A stretch of 64,000 nucleotides of DNA from CBDBCU01 sp965203435 (GCA_965203435.1 CBDBCU010000005.1:410578-474577); one strand, 5' to 3'; numbered from the stretch's first letter, positions 49,126 to 58,126 are shown. The notes: generated by a model from the sequence alone, not told the origin. Translations and numbers: made by a program.

Positions 49126-49482
49126 TTAGGCGGCCAGGGCTTGCCGCTGCTGCCCGTAGTTGATGGCCTGGGCGTAGCGGGCCGCCTCCGGGCTGGCCTT
49201 TTTGCACCGCTCGATAATCCGAAAGATGGTGCGTACCGTTACCGAGAACCGTTCGGCCGCCGCTTCCGCGGACAAGCGTTCCCGCTCCATCACCGCCGCC
49301 ACCTGAAAGTCCCGGGCCAGGCGCCGGTTCTGCTGATACAGGGCCAAGTCGTCGTACTTGCACTGCGGCAGGGGGCAGTCCAGGCAGGAATCCGACGCCT
49401 CGCACCCGGTATCGGCGTAATGAAAGAACTCCGGGATGGTATCCACCGCCCGGATTTCGCTTTCCAAAGCCGGCTGGGTCAT
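49126..49482 (-). CDS. HTH regulator with Cys cluster
   Basis: 118 residues from ATG 49482, with GGAGGTGCGC upstream; an upstream ATG at 49503 is less well placed. The N-terminal part has CEASDSCLDCPLPQCKYDD, four Cys spaced C-x5-C-x2-C-x5-C, suited to zinc or an Fe-S cluster. A helix-turn-helix follows (ERLSAEAAAERFSVTVRTIFRIIERCKK). The upstream region contains a consensus promoter overlapped by an inverted repeat, so self-repression is probable. Possibly a metal- or redox-sensing regulator. CLDCPLPQC is familiar from Chloroflexota hypotheticals, with no named role known to me. Confidence 0.7.
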   Translation of the reverse strand: MTQPALESEIRAVDTIPEFFHYADTGCEASDSCLDCPLPQCKYDDLALYQQNRRLARDFQVAAVMERERLSAEAAAERFSVTVRTIFRIIERCKKASPEAARYAQAINYGQQRQALAA

Positions 49483-49495
49483 AGCGCGCACCTCC

Positions 49496-49556
49496 GTTGA
49501 CAAACTTATGTTCTATTTATCCGGGATTATAGAACGGCTGTTCGCTAGTTGTCAAC
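49496..49556 (-). promoter_or_regulatory. Consensus promoter with operator-like dyads for 49126-49482
   Basis: On the minus strand: TTGACA (49550-49555), an 18-bp spacer and TATAAT (49526-49531). An inverted repeat GTTCTAT...ATAGAAC (49510-49516, 49529-49535) overlaps the -10. A second pair, GTTGACAA at 49496-49503 and TTGTCAAC at 49549-49556, brackets the whole region. Confidence 0.75.
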
Positions 49557-49641
49557 GCTTTTCCGGGCGAATTTTTGTTCAATTTTTAAGAAACTGACCA
49601 AAATTCAATGGCATTGGGCGGCCGGGCAATAGCACATAGAA

Positions 49642-49826
49642 ACCGTCCTTCCCGCGCAAGCGGGAATCCCGAACGGTACTGCCTTATAATGCCGCAACTT
49701 GGTCAAGCCACTGCGGGATTCCCGCTTACGCGGGAATGACGGTAGAGCGGCGGCGGGAAGGACGGTGCAAAGGTACGGAAAGGACGGTGCAAAGGTACGG
49801 AAAGGACGGTGCAAAGGTACGGAAAG
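49642..49826. repeat. R1 pair (49642-49743) followed by three 22-bp tandem units (49761-49826)
   Basis: After the R1 pair, the unit GACGGTGCAAAGGTACGGAA plus AG is repeated exactly three times (starts 49761, 49783, 49805), and a partial fourth begins at 49827. The stretch 49504-49981 otherwise holds only the promoter above and a few bases before the SDR gene. Confidence 0.8.
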
Positions 49827-49981
49827 GACGGTAGAGGTGGTTGGCAGGAATATGCAATTGCGCCGTAATCGGATGGCCGGCCAATCAGCAGACCGCCGCC
49901 ATCCGTGTTACAATACCCCCGGCGGCAGTGCCAACTCAGCCCGTCCCGGCCGCCAGCCGGGATAATTGCGGAGGGAAGTTA

Positions 49982-50743
49982 ATGGACTTGGGACTTTCCG
50001 ATAAGGCGGTTTTTATTACCGGCGGCGGTCATGGCATTGGCCGCGCCTTTGCCCTGAACTTTGCCGAGGAGGGGGCGGCCGTAGCCATTGCCGAAATTGA
50101 CCCGCAGCGGGCCGCCGCCACGGTAGCCGCCATCAAGGAGCGCGGCGGTCAGGCCGTAGCCCTTCCCTGCGATGTCAGCGACCGGGTGCAGGTGGACGCG
50201 GCCGTGGCTCAGGCCAGCGCCGAATACGGGCAGGTGGACATCCTGATTAACAATGCGGTCAGTCCCAACTTGACCGGCGCTTTGGCGGAACTGGCGGACG
50301 CCGATTGGGATCATAACTTTGCGGTGAATGTCAAAGGCAGTTTCTACTGCATCCGCGCAGTGGCGCCGCAGATGAAAGCCCGGCGCTACGGCAAAATCGT
50401 CAGCATGACCTCTATTGTGGGCCGGCGGGGTTCGGCGGAACCCACTTCGGCGGCCTATTCCGCTTCCAAAGCCGGCATCATCGGCCTTACCGCCACTACG
50501 GCCCGGGAGTTGGGGCCGCACAACATCAATGTCAACGCCATTGCGCCGGGCAGCATCGACACTCCCCGCTGGCGGGATGCCCGCAACCCGGCGCAGATTG
50601 ACCGCACCATTCAAGGCACCGCCCTGAAACGCTTGGGCGCGGCGGAGGATATTGTGGGAATGGCCCTGCTGCTGGCCTCCGACCGGGCTTCGTTCATCAC
50701 CGGCCAGGTAGTAACCATCGACGGCGGGATGTTGTGTATGTAA
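49982..50743 (+). CDS. Short-chain dehydrogenase/reductase (SDR)
   Basis: 253 residues from ATG 49982 with GGAGGGAAG upstream. The cofactor motif TGGGHGIG is at 13-20, NNA near 90-92, catalytic Ser144 in SMTSIVG, and Tyr159/Lys163 in AYSASKAG. The C-terminus has ASDRASFITGQVVTIDGG. It is a classical FabG/3-oxoacyl-reductase-like SDR, about 250 residues as expected. Asp rather than Arg after strand two (AEIDPQR) suggests preference for NAD(H). The substrate is unknown. Confidence 0.93.
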   Translation: MDLGLSDKAVFITGGGHGIGRAFALNFAEEGAAVAIAEIDPQRAAATVAAIKERGGQAVALPCDVSDRVQVDAAVAQASAEYGQVDILINNAVSPNLTGALAELADADWDHNFAVNVKGSFYCIRAVAPQMKARRYGKIVSMTSIVGRRGSAEPTSAAYSASKAGIIGLTATTARELGPHNINVNAIAPGSIDTPRWRDARNPAQIDRTIQGTALKRLGAAEDIVGMALLLASDRASFITGQVVTIDGGMLCM

Positions 50744-50754
50744 GGGGGGGCTGG

Positions 50755-50810
50755 CTTTCAGAACTTTGCCGTCCTTCAACAAGTTCAGGATGAGCGGAAA
50801 GTTCTGAAAG
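50755..50810. terminator. Long hairpin with an R2 copy in its loop, between convergent genes
   Basis: Arms CTTTCAGAACTTT (50755-50767) and AAAGTTCTGAAAG (50798-50810) are a perfect 13-bp match; the loop is an R2 repeat. It lies 11 bp after the SDR stop and 20 bp from the PaREP1-like stop, suited to bidirectional termination. Confidence 0.6.
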
Positions 50811-50830
50811 CAAAGGGAATTATTGCCGGG

Positions 50831-51337
50831 CTACCCCTCCGGCTGCACCGGGGGCAGGTCGTTAATGTCCAGGGCGGCGTCAATTTCCGCCCGCTGATCG
50901 TAACGGGTCAACCGTTCCAGGCGGTTCTCCTGCTCCACCGTGCCGGGCGTAAAGCGGCGTTGCCGGGCTTGGCTCAGGGCTTCCAGGATGTCCAGCAGCT
51001 CCCGGCAGCGTTCCAGGTAGAACTGCACTTCCTCCCGGTCAAAGCGGTGTTCGTAAAAGTTGTTGTGGATGCTGTCGGCGTAGGCGAACAACTCCCGCAG
51101 GCGCGGCCGGCCGAATTCCAGGGAAACCTGGGTGGAGATGTCCCGCAGCAAGCCGTGATGGTAATGATTCCAGCCGCGGCGGACGCCATAGGCTTTTACC
51201 GCCTCGGCCACGGCCCCCCAAGCCTTTTCGGAGGCTTGGGAATAATCCTTTCTTGCCTCCAGCTCCTCGTGCGCCTGCTCCAGACGCAACGCGCTTATTT
51301 TCAAGTAGCGGTCGGACAGTTCTTTAGGCGTAGCCAT
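50831..51337 (-). CDS. PaREP1-like protein, divergent member
   Basis: 168 residues from ATG 51337 with GGAGGTGG upstream. ASEKAWGAVAEAVKAYGVRRGW and SIHNNFYEH match the PaREP1 core; the first helix (LKISALRLEQAHEEL) aligns with the family start. It is more typical than the 2094 and 60289 copies, which lack the AWG signature. HEPN-like helical protein with possible nucleic-acid or toxin-antitoxin function, unproven. An antitoxin-like gene lies upstream on the same strand (51376-51639). Confidence 0.75.
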   Translation of the reverse strand: MATPKELSDRYLKISALRLEQAHEELEARKDYSQASEKAWGAVAEAVKAYGVRRGWNHYHHGLLRDISTQVSLEFGRPRLRELFAYADSIHNNFYEHRFDREEVQFYLERCRELLDILEALSQARQRRFTPGTVEQENRLERLTRYDQRAEIDAALDINDLPPVQPEG

Positions 51338-51375
51338 TAACGGGCCACCTCCGGGGGATGAATCAGTGGGGTTAT

Positions 51376-51639
51376 TTAGCGCAACCCGGGATCTACTGCC
51401 CTGGGCAAAGTCGAGGGCCGGTCGTTAAGGTCCAGGAGAGCATCGGCGGCCGGGTTTGGGTTATGCTTAGTCAGCTCCTCCCGGCTCATATTCCCGGAAC
51501 GGGCAATATCCTGCAAGGCGGCGCGAATCAGACTGCCATCGCCGGGGTCATCCTCGGCGCAGGCTTCCAGATAGAGACGGGCATCCTCCTCGGTATGCAG
51601 GTAGTTGGCCGCATCCCAAGGGGTAAAAGTTTCGGTCAT
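51376..51639 (-). CDS. HigA/COG3636-like antitoxin with replaced C-terminus
   Basis: 87 residues from ATG 51639 with GGAGGCAGCT upstream. TPWDAANYLHTEEDARLYLEACAEDD and GSLIRAALQDIARSG match the N-terminal half of the addiction-module antidote family (COG3636). The expected second half (MTQIARETGLSREGLYK...) is lost: only SREELTKHNPNPA remains, then a short tail with LDLNDRPSTLPR. The tail resembles the end of the neighbouring PaREP1 protein (LDINDLPPVQPEG). The HTH is therefore incomplete, and no HigB toxin is adjacent. Confidence 0.65.
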   Translation of the reverse strand: MTETFTPWDAANYLHTEEDARLYLEACAEDDPGDGSLIRAALQDIARSGNMSREELTKHNPNPAADALLDLNDRPSTLPRAVDPGLR

Positions 51640-51811
51640 AGCTGCCTCCAGTCTTGCGCCAACTGTTTGGCGCGTGCGATGTCGATATTCCCATTTACAT
51701 TGTGGGCGATGGTTGGATAGTCCGTCAATGGGATATTTCAGGGTTAGGGGGGCGTAAAGGCAAAGATGCGGATGGGAATAGGGCCGACTATAAAGGGGGG
51801 GAATGAATTTT

Positions 51812-53170
51812 TCACGCCGACTTTTGCAGCAGTTCCGGGTGGGGGAGGGGGACGCTTTCTCCGCTGCGGGTCAGCAGGGCCGGGTCGCCCTGGCCCTCAA
51901 TGGCATCCTTATCGACGACGCAGCGGGCAATGTTTTTCAGCGAGGGCATTTCGTACATCACATCCAGCAGGGTCTCCTCAACGATATAGCGCAGGCAGCG
52001 GGCCCCGGTATGATGATTCAAGGCCCGTTCCGCCGCCGCCGCCAAGGCCGCCCCGGTGAACTCCAAAGCCACTCCGTCAATGTGAAACAGCTGCTGATAC
52101 TGCTTGACGATGGCGTTTTTCGGCTCGGTCAACACCCGAATCAGCGCCTCTTTATCCAGATGTTCCAGGCTGGCGACCACCGGCAGGCGGCCAATCATCT
52201 CCGGGATAAAGCCGAACTCCAGCAAATCCTCCGGCGTAACCTGGGACAGCACATTTTCGGTATCGGCCTTGTTGCGGCTGCCGCCAAGAAAACCCAGTTG
52301 GGAGCCGTGGGTGGCAATGCGCTTGGCGACGATTTCGTTCAGGCCGTCAAAGGCCCCGCCGCAGATAAACAGGATGTTGCGGGTGTTGAGTTGCAGAAAC
52401 TCCTGCTGGGGATGTTTGCGCCCGCCCTGCGGCGGCACATTGGCAATGCAGCCCTCGATGATTTTCAGCAGTTCCTGCTGCACGCCCTCCCCGGACACAT
52501 CCCGGGTGATGGAGCGGTTGACGCCCTCTTTGCGGGCGATTTTGTCCAGTTCGTCAATGTAGATGATGCCCTGTTCGGCCCGGCCAATATCCCAATCGGC
52601 GGCCTGAATCAGGCGCAGCAGGATGTTTTCCACATCCTCGCCCACATAGCCGGATTCGGTAAGGGAAGTGGCGTCGCAGACGGCAAAGGGGACGGCCAGG
52701 GTGCGGGCCAGGGTTTCGGCCAGGAGGGTTTTGCCGCAGCCGGTAGGGCCAATCAACAGGATGTTGGATTTTTGCAGTTCCACCTCGGGATTGGCCCCGC
52801 CGGCCCAGACCCGCTTGAAGTGGTTATAGACGGCCACGCTGAGGGTTTTTTTGGCCCGTTCCTGGCCGATGACATAGGCGTCGAGGCTGGCGTAGATTTC
52901 CCGGGGAACCAGGGGGCGCGGCGGTTGCGGCGGCGGCGTTACGGCCGCCGCAGCCGGTTCCGCCAGCAAATCCGGCTGAATCAGCTCCCCCAAAGTACGG
53001 ATGCAGGAATAGCAGACGGTAGCCCGGCTCTGGCCGGCCTGCACCATAGCGCCGCGGCTGCGGCCCTTGCCGCAGAAAGAGCATTGCAGCAGCCGCTGCC
53101 CGCTACTGTCGCGTTGCCCACCGCCGCCGGGATTGCCGGGATTCCTGCCGCTGCCGCTGGGAGTGGTCAC
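51812..53170 (-). CDS. clpX: ATP-dependent Clp protease ATP-binding subunit ClpX
   Basis: 452 residues from GTG 53170 with GGAGG upstream. The zinc finger uses Cys30, 33, 53 and 56 (CSFCGK ... CYSCI). Walker A is GPTGCGKT at 141-148 and Walker B IIYIDELDK at 202-210. GYVGEDVEN and IARKEGVNRSITRDVSGEGV are ClpX-specific. It unfolds tagged proteins and feeds ClpP, encoded just upstream. The order tig-clpP-clpX is the usual bacterial arrangement. A 381-bp repeat-filled gap separates it from clpP, so it may have its own promoter. Confidence 0.96.
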   Translation of the reverse strand: MTTPSGSGRNPGNPGGGGQRDSSGQRLLQCSFCGKGRSRGAMVQAGQSRATVCYSCIRTLGELIQPDLLAEPAAAAVTPPPQPPRPLVPREIYASLDAYVIGQERAKKTLSVAVYNHFKRVWAGGANPEVELQKSNILLIGPTGCGKTLLAETLARTLAVPFAVCDATSLTESGYVGEDVENILLRLIQAADWDIGRAEQGIIYIDELDKIARKEGVNRSITRDVSGEGVQQELLKIIEGCIANVPPQGGRKHPQQEFLQLNTRNILFICGGAFDGLNEIVAKRIATHGSQLGFLGGSRNKADTENVLSQVTPEDLLEFGFIPEMIGRLPVVASLEHLDKEALIRVLTEPKNAIVKQYQQLFHIDGVALEFTGAALAAAAERALNHHTGARCLRYIVEETLLDVMYEMPSLKNIARCVVDKDAIEGQGDPALLTRSGESVPLPHPELLQKSA

Positions 53171-53283
53171 GGGTCTGCCTCCGCTACTTCAAGTTTTGCC
53201 TTTGTCCCCCCGCTGGCCCGGAACGGGTTGCCGAGGACGCAGGATTACTATACCGGGCAGTTGCCTATCCCGACTAATCCGCC

Positions 53284-53494
53284 ACCGTCATTCCCGCGTA
53301 AGCGGGAATCCCGAACGGTACTGCCTTATGTTGCCGCACCCTCTACAGCCACCGCCGGATTCCCGCTTACGCGGGAATGACGGTATCGGGCCGGGAATGA
53401 CGATTTAGGGCCGGCATTGACGTTATCGGGCCGGGAATGACGGTATCGGGCCGGCATTGACGTTATCGGGCCGGGATTGACGGTATCGGGCCGG
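53284..53494. repeat. R1 pair plus six 20-bp tandem units between clpP and clpX
   Basis: R1 pair at 53284-53384. From 53375 the unit GAATGACGGTATCGGGCCGG is repeated six times with variants (CATTGACGTTATCGGGCCGG). The first tandem unit is the outer end of R1, so the tandem grew from the R1 edge. Confidence 0.82.
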
Positions 53495-53551
53495 GATGGG
53501 CAGTTTTATATGCCATTGCCCCGGGATACCGCAGGGTTTTCGTCAATCCAG

Positions 53552-54199
53552 TCAGGAACTGCTGCCGTTAGCCGCCGGTTCGGATTTGCCCAGGATTTCG
53601 TCGACCAAGCCATACTCTACCGCCTGTTCCGGGGTCAGGTAAAAGTCCCGGTCGGTGTCCTGGGCGATTTTATCGTAGCTCTGGCCGGTGTTGGCGGAAA
53701 GGATGTTCCGCAGTTTGTCCTGGAGCCGCAGGATTTCCCGGGCGGCGATTTCAATGTCGCTGGCCTGGCCCTGGGCGCCGCCCAAAGCCTGGTGCATATG
53801 GACGGTGGAATTGGGCAGGCAGTAGCGCTTGCCTTTGGCTCCGCCGGACAGCAGCACGGTGCCCATACTGGCGGCCATGCCCACGCAGACGGTGGAGACT
53901 TCCGGGGAAATCATCTGCATGGTGTCGTAGATGGCGAGGCCGGAGCTGATTTGCCCGCCGGGGCTGTTGATGTAGATGCTGACCCCCCGCTCCGGATCCT
54001 CCCGCTCCAGGTACAGCAGTTGGGCGATGATGGTGTTGGCGACCGGGTCGGAGATGGGCGTCCCCAGGAAAATTATCCGCTCCCGCAGCAGCAGGGAGTA
54101 GATGTCAAAGGCCCGCTCTCCCCGGGGGCTGGTTTCAATGACCATAGGGATGATGCTTTCCGGGGCGGTCGGGGACGACGCAAAGGGGTTAGTCAACAT
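53552..54199 (-). CDS. clpP: ATP-dependent Clp protease proteolytic subunit ClpP
   Basis: 215 residues from ATG 54199 (AAGGAGC upstream); the ATG overlaps the last 11 nt of tig. An alternative ATG at 54220 would lengthen the propeptide. Catalytic triad: Ser111 in GMAASMG, His136 in TVHMHQALGG, and Asp185 in DTDRDFYL. It forms the tetradecameric serine protease chamber that works with ClpX. Overlap with tig implies translational coupling of folding and degradation genes. Confidence 0.96.
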   Translation of the reverse strand: MLTNPFASSPTAPESIIPMVIETSPRGERAFDIYSLLLRERIIFLGTPISDPVANTIIAQLLYLEREDPERGVSIYINSPGGQISSGLAIYDTMQMISPEVSTVCVGMAASMGTVLLSGGAKGKRYCLPNSTVHMHQALGGAQGQASDIEIAAREILRLQDKLRNILSANTGQSYDKIAQDTDRDFYLTPEQAVEYGLVDEILGKSEPAANGSSS

Positions 54200-55796
54200 C
54201 GGGTTTTGCTCCTTCGTCATTTCCTTGAGTTTCCGGGAGGGCGGCGGCCGCGGCCGCCGTTTCCGTTTCGTTGGGGTCAAAGTCAGCGGCGGCGGCCGCC
54301 GGGCTTGTAGTTTCCGGATCGGATTCCGAGGCAATAGCGGCGGCTGGACTTGCGGTTTCCGGGTCGGCAGTTGCGGATTCGAGCTCAGCGGTTGCGGCGG
54401 TGTCCGATTCCGTTTCCAAGTCGGCGGATTCGGTTGCGGATTCTTGGTCAGAGTCAGCGGCGGCAGTTTCGGATTCGGTATCGGTGTCCGATTCCGTTTC
54501 CGCATCGGCCAGGCCCTGGACGATGGCGACCAGCCGCGCCATCGTCTTGCGGGTCAGGATGGCGTTCTGGATGGATACCAGGGTTTCGTCGGAATAGAGG
54601 GCGCGGCGCATCGCCTCCAGGTTTTCCTCGGCGGTATTTTCCAGCATTTCCGCGACTTCCGCCTGCACTTCCTCCGCGGTAACGGCAATGGATTCCTCTT
54701 TCGCCAGCTGCCGCATTACCAGCGTCCGCCGCAGCCGGTCAATGGCCTCCGGGCGCAGTTCCTCTTGAAACTCCTCCGGCGTCTTGCCCACATAGGTCAA
54801 ATAGGTTTCCAAGTCCAGCCGCTGATTGCGGAGCATCCGCTCCCGTTCCTCGACAATGCCCTGCACTTCCCGCCCGATGACCAAGTCGGACAGGTCGACG
54901 GTGGACTGGTCCAGCACCGTGGCCAAGGTACGCTCCTGAAAGGCGTAATCGGCTTGGGCGGAGGCTTCGGCCCCGAGCCGGGCGGCCATTTCCGCCCGCA
55001 GGGCTTCCATACTCTCAAAGCCCTCCTCCACCCCCTTGGCGAATTCATCATCGGCCGCCGGCAAGTTCTTTTCCTTAATCGCCAGGGCCGTCGCCGCAAA
55101 GAAAATTTCCTTGCCGGCAAACTCGGGCCGGGGATAATCCTCCGGGATGACGACCACAAAATCCTTAGGCACGCCCTCGAGCAGGCCCTCCAGATGTTGG
55201 GCAAAGCCGGGGAAAGGCAGCACATTGCCCGGTTGGGGAATAAAATCCACAGCGGAGTCGTTGATGATTTCCGCGCCGTCCATTTCGCCGCGGACATTCA
55301 GGGTCAGCAAATCGCCGAATTGGGCGGGTCGGGACACCGGTTCCCAAGGGGCCGATTCCCGGCGCAGGCGCTCGATAACCAGATCCACTTGGGCCTCGGT
55401 AATTTCCCGCGGCTCCTTTTCCAGGCGCAGCTGGCGGAAATCCCCCAGATCCACCGCCGGCTCCAGGGGGATGACGGCCTTGAAAGCGACCGGTTCCCAT
55501 TCCAGCATTTCCACCTGCGGCTCGATGAAAGCCCGCAATTCCCGCTCCTGCATCACCCGGTTCAGGGTTTCGGGAATCATATAGTCCAGGGCTTCCCGCA
55601 GCAGGGCTTGGCGGCCGACGTGGCTTTCGACGACGGAGCGGGGGGCTTTGCCCTTGCGGAAACCGGGGATGGCGAGGTTGCCGACGGTGCGGCGGTAGGA
55701 ACGATCGATAAAGGGTTCCTCGTCGGCCGCGTCCAGGGCAATGTTCAGGATAATTTCCGTGGGGTTGGAGGATTCCGTAGTAACTTTCACCGCCAT
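54189..55796 (-). CDS. tig: Trigger factor with long acidic C-terminal tail
   Basis: 535 residues from ATG 55796 (MAVKVTTESS), the usual trigger-factor start; GGGAG sits very close to the ATG. The ribosome-binding signature GFRKGKAPRSVVE is near residue 45, and the PPIase region (QFGDLLTLNVRGEMDG) is around 150-230. The C-terminal chaperone domain runs to about 420. The last about 110 residues are a Ser/Asp/Glu/Thr/Ala low-complexity tail (ESDTDTESETAA and the like) that standard trigger factors of about 430-450 residues lack. The tail is translated across the clpP start. Confidence 0.95.
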   Translation of the reverse strand: MAVKVTTESSNPTEIILNIALDAADEEPFIDRSYRRTVGNLAIPGFRKGKAPRSVVESHVGRQALLREALDYMIPETLNRVMQERELRAFIEPQVEMLEWEPVAFKAVIPLEPAVDLGDFRQLRLEKEPREITEAQVDLVIERLRRESAPWEPVSRPAQFGDLLTLNVRGEMDGAEIINDSAVDFIPQPGNVLPFPGFAQHLEGLLEGVPKDFVVVIPEDYPRPEFAGKEIFFAATALAIKEKNLPAADDEFAKGVEEGFESMEALRAEMAARLGAEASAQADYAFQERTLATVLDQSTVDLSDLVIGREVQGIVEERERMLRNQRLDLETYLTYVGKTPEEFQEELRPEAIDRLRRTLVMRQLAKEESIAVTAEEVQAEVAEMLENTAEENLEAMRRALYSDETLVSIQNAILTRKTMARLVAIVQGLADAETESDTDTESETAAADSDQESATESADLETESDTAATAELESATADPETASPAAAIASESDPETTSPAAAAADFDPNETETAAAAAALPETQGNDEGAKPDVD

Positions 55797-55959
55797 TCTC
55801 CCGGTTAAATTATCGGTGGGCCGGCGGCGGGGGCGGCCGGCCAAACAGGGCTAGAAAGCAGTATAGCACAAAAACCGGCCGGGGGAAAGGGCGGATTTGG
55901 GCAATTATTTATATCGGAATAATTTTCCCGGCCGGGATTTCCGGCCATCCCAATTCCCT

Positions 55960-56061
55960 ACCGGCCTTCCCGCGTAAGCGGGAATCCTGAAATGCCCGTA
56001 CGACAGCAGTCTTGTCTGACGCAGTACCGTTCGGGATTCCCGCTTACGCGGGAATGACGGT
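55960..56061. repeat. R1 inverted repeat pair
   Basis: R1 pair with left arm variant (accggccttcccgcg). It lies in the 372-bp divergent gap between tig and the ABC exporter. Short degenerate tandem pieces of ggaatgacggtagg follow to 56110. The start-proximal segment has no clear -10. Confidence 0.7.
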
Positions 56062-56168
56062 AGGGGATGAGCGGGAATAACGGTAGTAGATGGGCGGGAA
56101 GGACGGTTTTATATGCCATTGCCCGCCGCCCCCTTTCCCATTCCGCCCCGGTGTTGTAAATTGTTGCT

Positions 56169-58112
56169 ATGGCTGAACCGACGCAATCTCCCCGGCTGAC
56201 GCCGCGCATTGTGGCCGCCTTTCGGCCCTATGGCGGACGGGTGGCTCTGGTCGGGGGGCTGATTTTGCTGACCGCCGGCTTGGGCGTGGTCAATCCGGTG
56301 CTGATTCAGGTGGTCTTTGACTCCGCCCTGTTTCCGGCGGCGGGCGGGCCGAACCTCAACCTGCTGTGGATCCTGGCCGGGATTATGGCCGGCATTACCG
56401 CCGTCACCGGCGGCTTGGGGATTGTCCAAACCTACTGGATTAACCAGGTCGGGCAGCGGGTGATGCGGGATTTGCGGGACACCCTGTATCGCCATCTGCA
56501 AAGCCTGTCCCTGGCCTTTTTCACCGGGGCCCGCACCGGGGAAATCCAGTCCCGGGTGTCCAACGATGTGGGCGGCGTGCAGCGGGTCGTTACCAACACC
56601 GTGTCCGATGTGCTGTCCAATCTGGTCATCCTGGTCAGCACTTTAATCGCGATGCTGGTATTGTCCTGGGAATTGACCATCGTGGCCGTGGGGACGGCGC
56701 CGCTGTTCTTTTTGCTGAGCCGGATGGTAGGAGCGCGGCGGCGGGCCGTGACGGCGGAAACCCAGCAGACCACCGCCGAAGTAACGGCCATCACCCAGGA
56801 AACCCTGTCTATATCCGGCATAATGCTGGCGAAACTGTTCGGGCGGCAAAGCCGGGAAATCGATCGCTTTCATCAGGAAAATCAGAAACTTTCCGACCTG
56901 GTAATCCGCCAGCAGATGACCGGGCAATCTTTCTTTACCCTGATGCAGATTTTCTTTTCCCTGTCGCCGGTGGTGATTTACCTGCTGGCCGGCTATCTGC
57001 TGACCGGCGGCGGCAATGCCCTGTCCCCCGGCACCGTGGTGGCCTTTACCACCCTGCAAAGCCGCCTTTACTTTCCCATCGGGCGGCTGCTGGAAGTGTC
57101 GGTCGAGTTGCAGGCGTCTCTGGCCCTGTTTGAGCGGATTTTCGGCTATCTGGACATTGAGCCGGAAATTGTGGATGCCCCGGATGCGGTGGAACTGGCC
57201 CCGGAGCAGACCGCCGGGGCCATCCGCTTTGACCGGGTGCGGGTCAACTATGCCGCCCATCAGGAAGTTATCCCGGCGGCCGGCGGCGGATTGGCAGAGG
57301 GTTCCCGGTCTAACGGCGGCGGCAATCCGGCAGCAGAGGGGGAAACCCGTTGGGCTTTGGATGGCGTCAGTTTTGACATCCGGCCGGGGCAGTTGGCGGC
57401 CTTTGTCGGCCCCAGCGGCGCCGGCAAAACCACCATATCCTACCTGATTCCCCGCCTGTATGATGCCACCGAGGGCAGCATTGCCCTTGACGGCATTGAT
57501 GTGCGGCGGATTAAACTGGCGTCTCTGGCCGGGCTGATTGGCTATGTTACCCAGGAAAGTTACCTGTTTCACGCCACCATCCGGGACAATCTGCTGTATG
57601 GCAATCCCCGGGCCGACCAAGGGGAACTGGAACGGGCGGCGGCGGCCGCTTATATCCACGACCGGATAATGGAGTTTCCCGAGGGCTACGATACGGTAGT
57701 GGGGGAACGGGGCTATCGCCTGTCCGGCGGCGAGCGGCAGCGGCTGTCCATTGCCCGGGTCATCCTGCATCAGCCGCGGCTGCTGATTTTGGACGAGGCT
57801 ACTTCGGCCCTGGATACGGCCAGCGAGCGGTATGTGCAGTCGGCGTTGACGCCCTTAATGCGGGGGCGGACTACCGTAGCCATTGCCCACCGCCTGTCCA
57901 CCATCATCGCCGCCGATGTGATTTATGTCGTTGACCAGGGGCGGATTGGGGAGCAGGGAACGCACGAGCAACTGCTGGCGCGGGGCGGCTTGTATGCCCG
58001 CTTGTACGAGGAGCAGTTTGAGGGCGGCCGGGTGGAGTGTTACTGCGAGGATGGGGTAGTGCTGACCGACGGCAACATCCTCTACGCCGAGGACGGCCGG
58101 GCCGCGGCGTAG
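56169..58112 (+). CDS. ABC exporter, fused permease and ATPase
   Basis: 647 residues from ATG 56169. Residues 20-330 form the six-helix exporter membrane domain (GGLILLTAGLGVVNPVLIQV; VQTYWINQVGQRVMRDLRDTLY is the coupling region). The ATPase has VGPSGAGKTT near 411, LSGGERQRLSIAR near 517, LLILDEATSALD near 537 and AHRLST near 573. It is a type IV (ABCB/MsbA-like) homodimer exporting lipids, peptides or drugs. The last about 30 residues (ECYCEDGVVLTDGNILYAED) are an extra Cys/acidic tail. An insert around 365-395 precedes the nucleotide-binding domain. Confidence 0.93.
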   Translation: MAEPTQSPRLTPRIVAAFRPYGGRVALVGGLILLTAGLGVVNPVLIQVVFDSALFPAAGGPNLNLLWILAGIMAGITAVTGGLGIVQTYWINQVGQRVMRDLRDTLYRHLQSLSLAFFTGARTGEIQSRVSNDVGGVQRVVTNTVSDVLSNLVILVSTLIAMLVLSWELTIVAVGTAPLFFLLSRMVGARRRAVTAETQQTTAEVTAITQETLSISGIMLAKLFGRQSREIDRFHQENQKLSDLVIRQQMTGQSFFTLMQIFFSLSPVVIYLLAGYLLTGGGNALSPGTVVAFTTLQSRLYFPIGRLLEVSVELQASLALFERIFGYLDIEPEIVDAPDAVELAPEQTAGAIRFDRVRVNYAAHQEVIPAAGGGLAEGSRSNGGGNPAAEGETRWALDGVSFDIRPGQLAAFVGPSGAGKTTISYLIPRLYDATEGSIALDGIDVRRIKLASLAGLIGYVTQESYLFHATIRDNLLYGNPRADQGELERAAAAAYIHDRIMEFPEGYDTVVGERGYRLSGGERQRLSIARVILHQPRLLILDEATSALDTASERYVQSALTPLMRGRTTVAIAHRLSTIIAADVIYVVDQGRIGEQGTHEQLLARGGLYARLYEEQFEGGRVECYCEDGVVLTDGNILYAEDGRAAA

Positions 58113-58126
58113 AGGGCGGGGGAATT

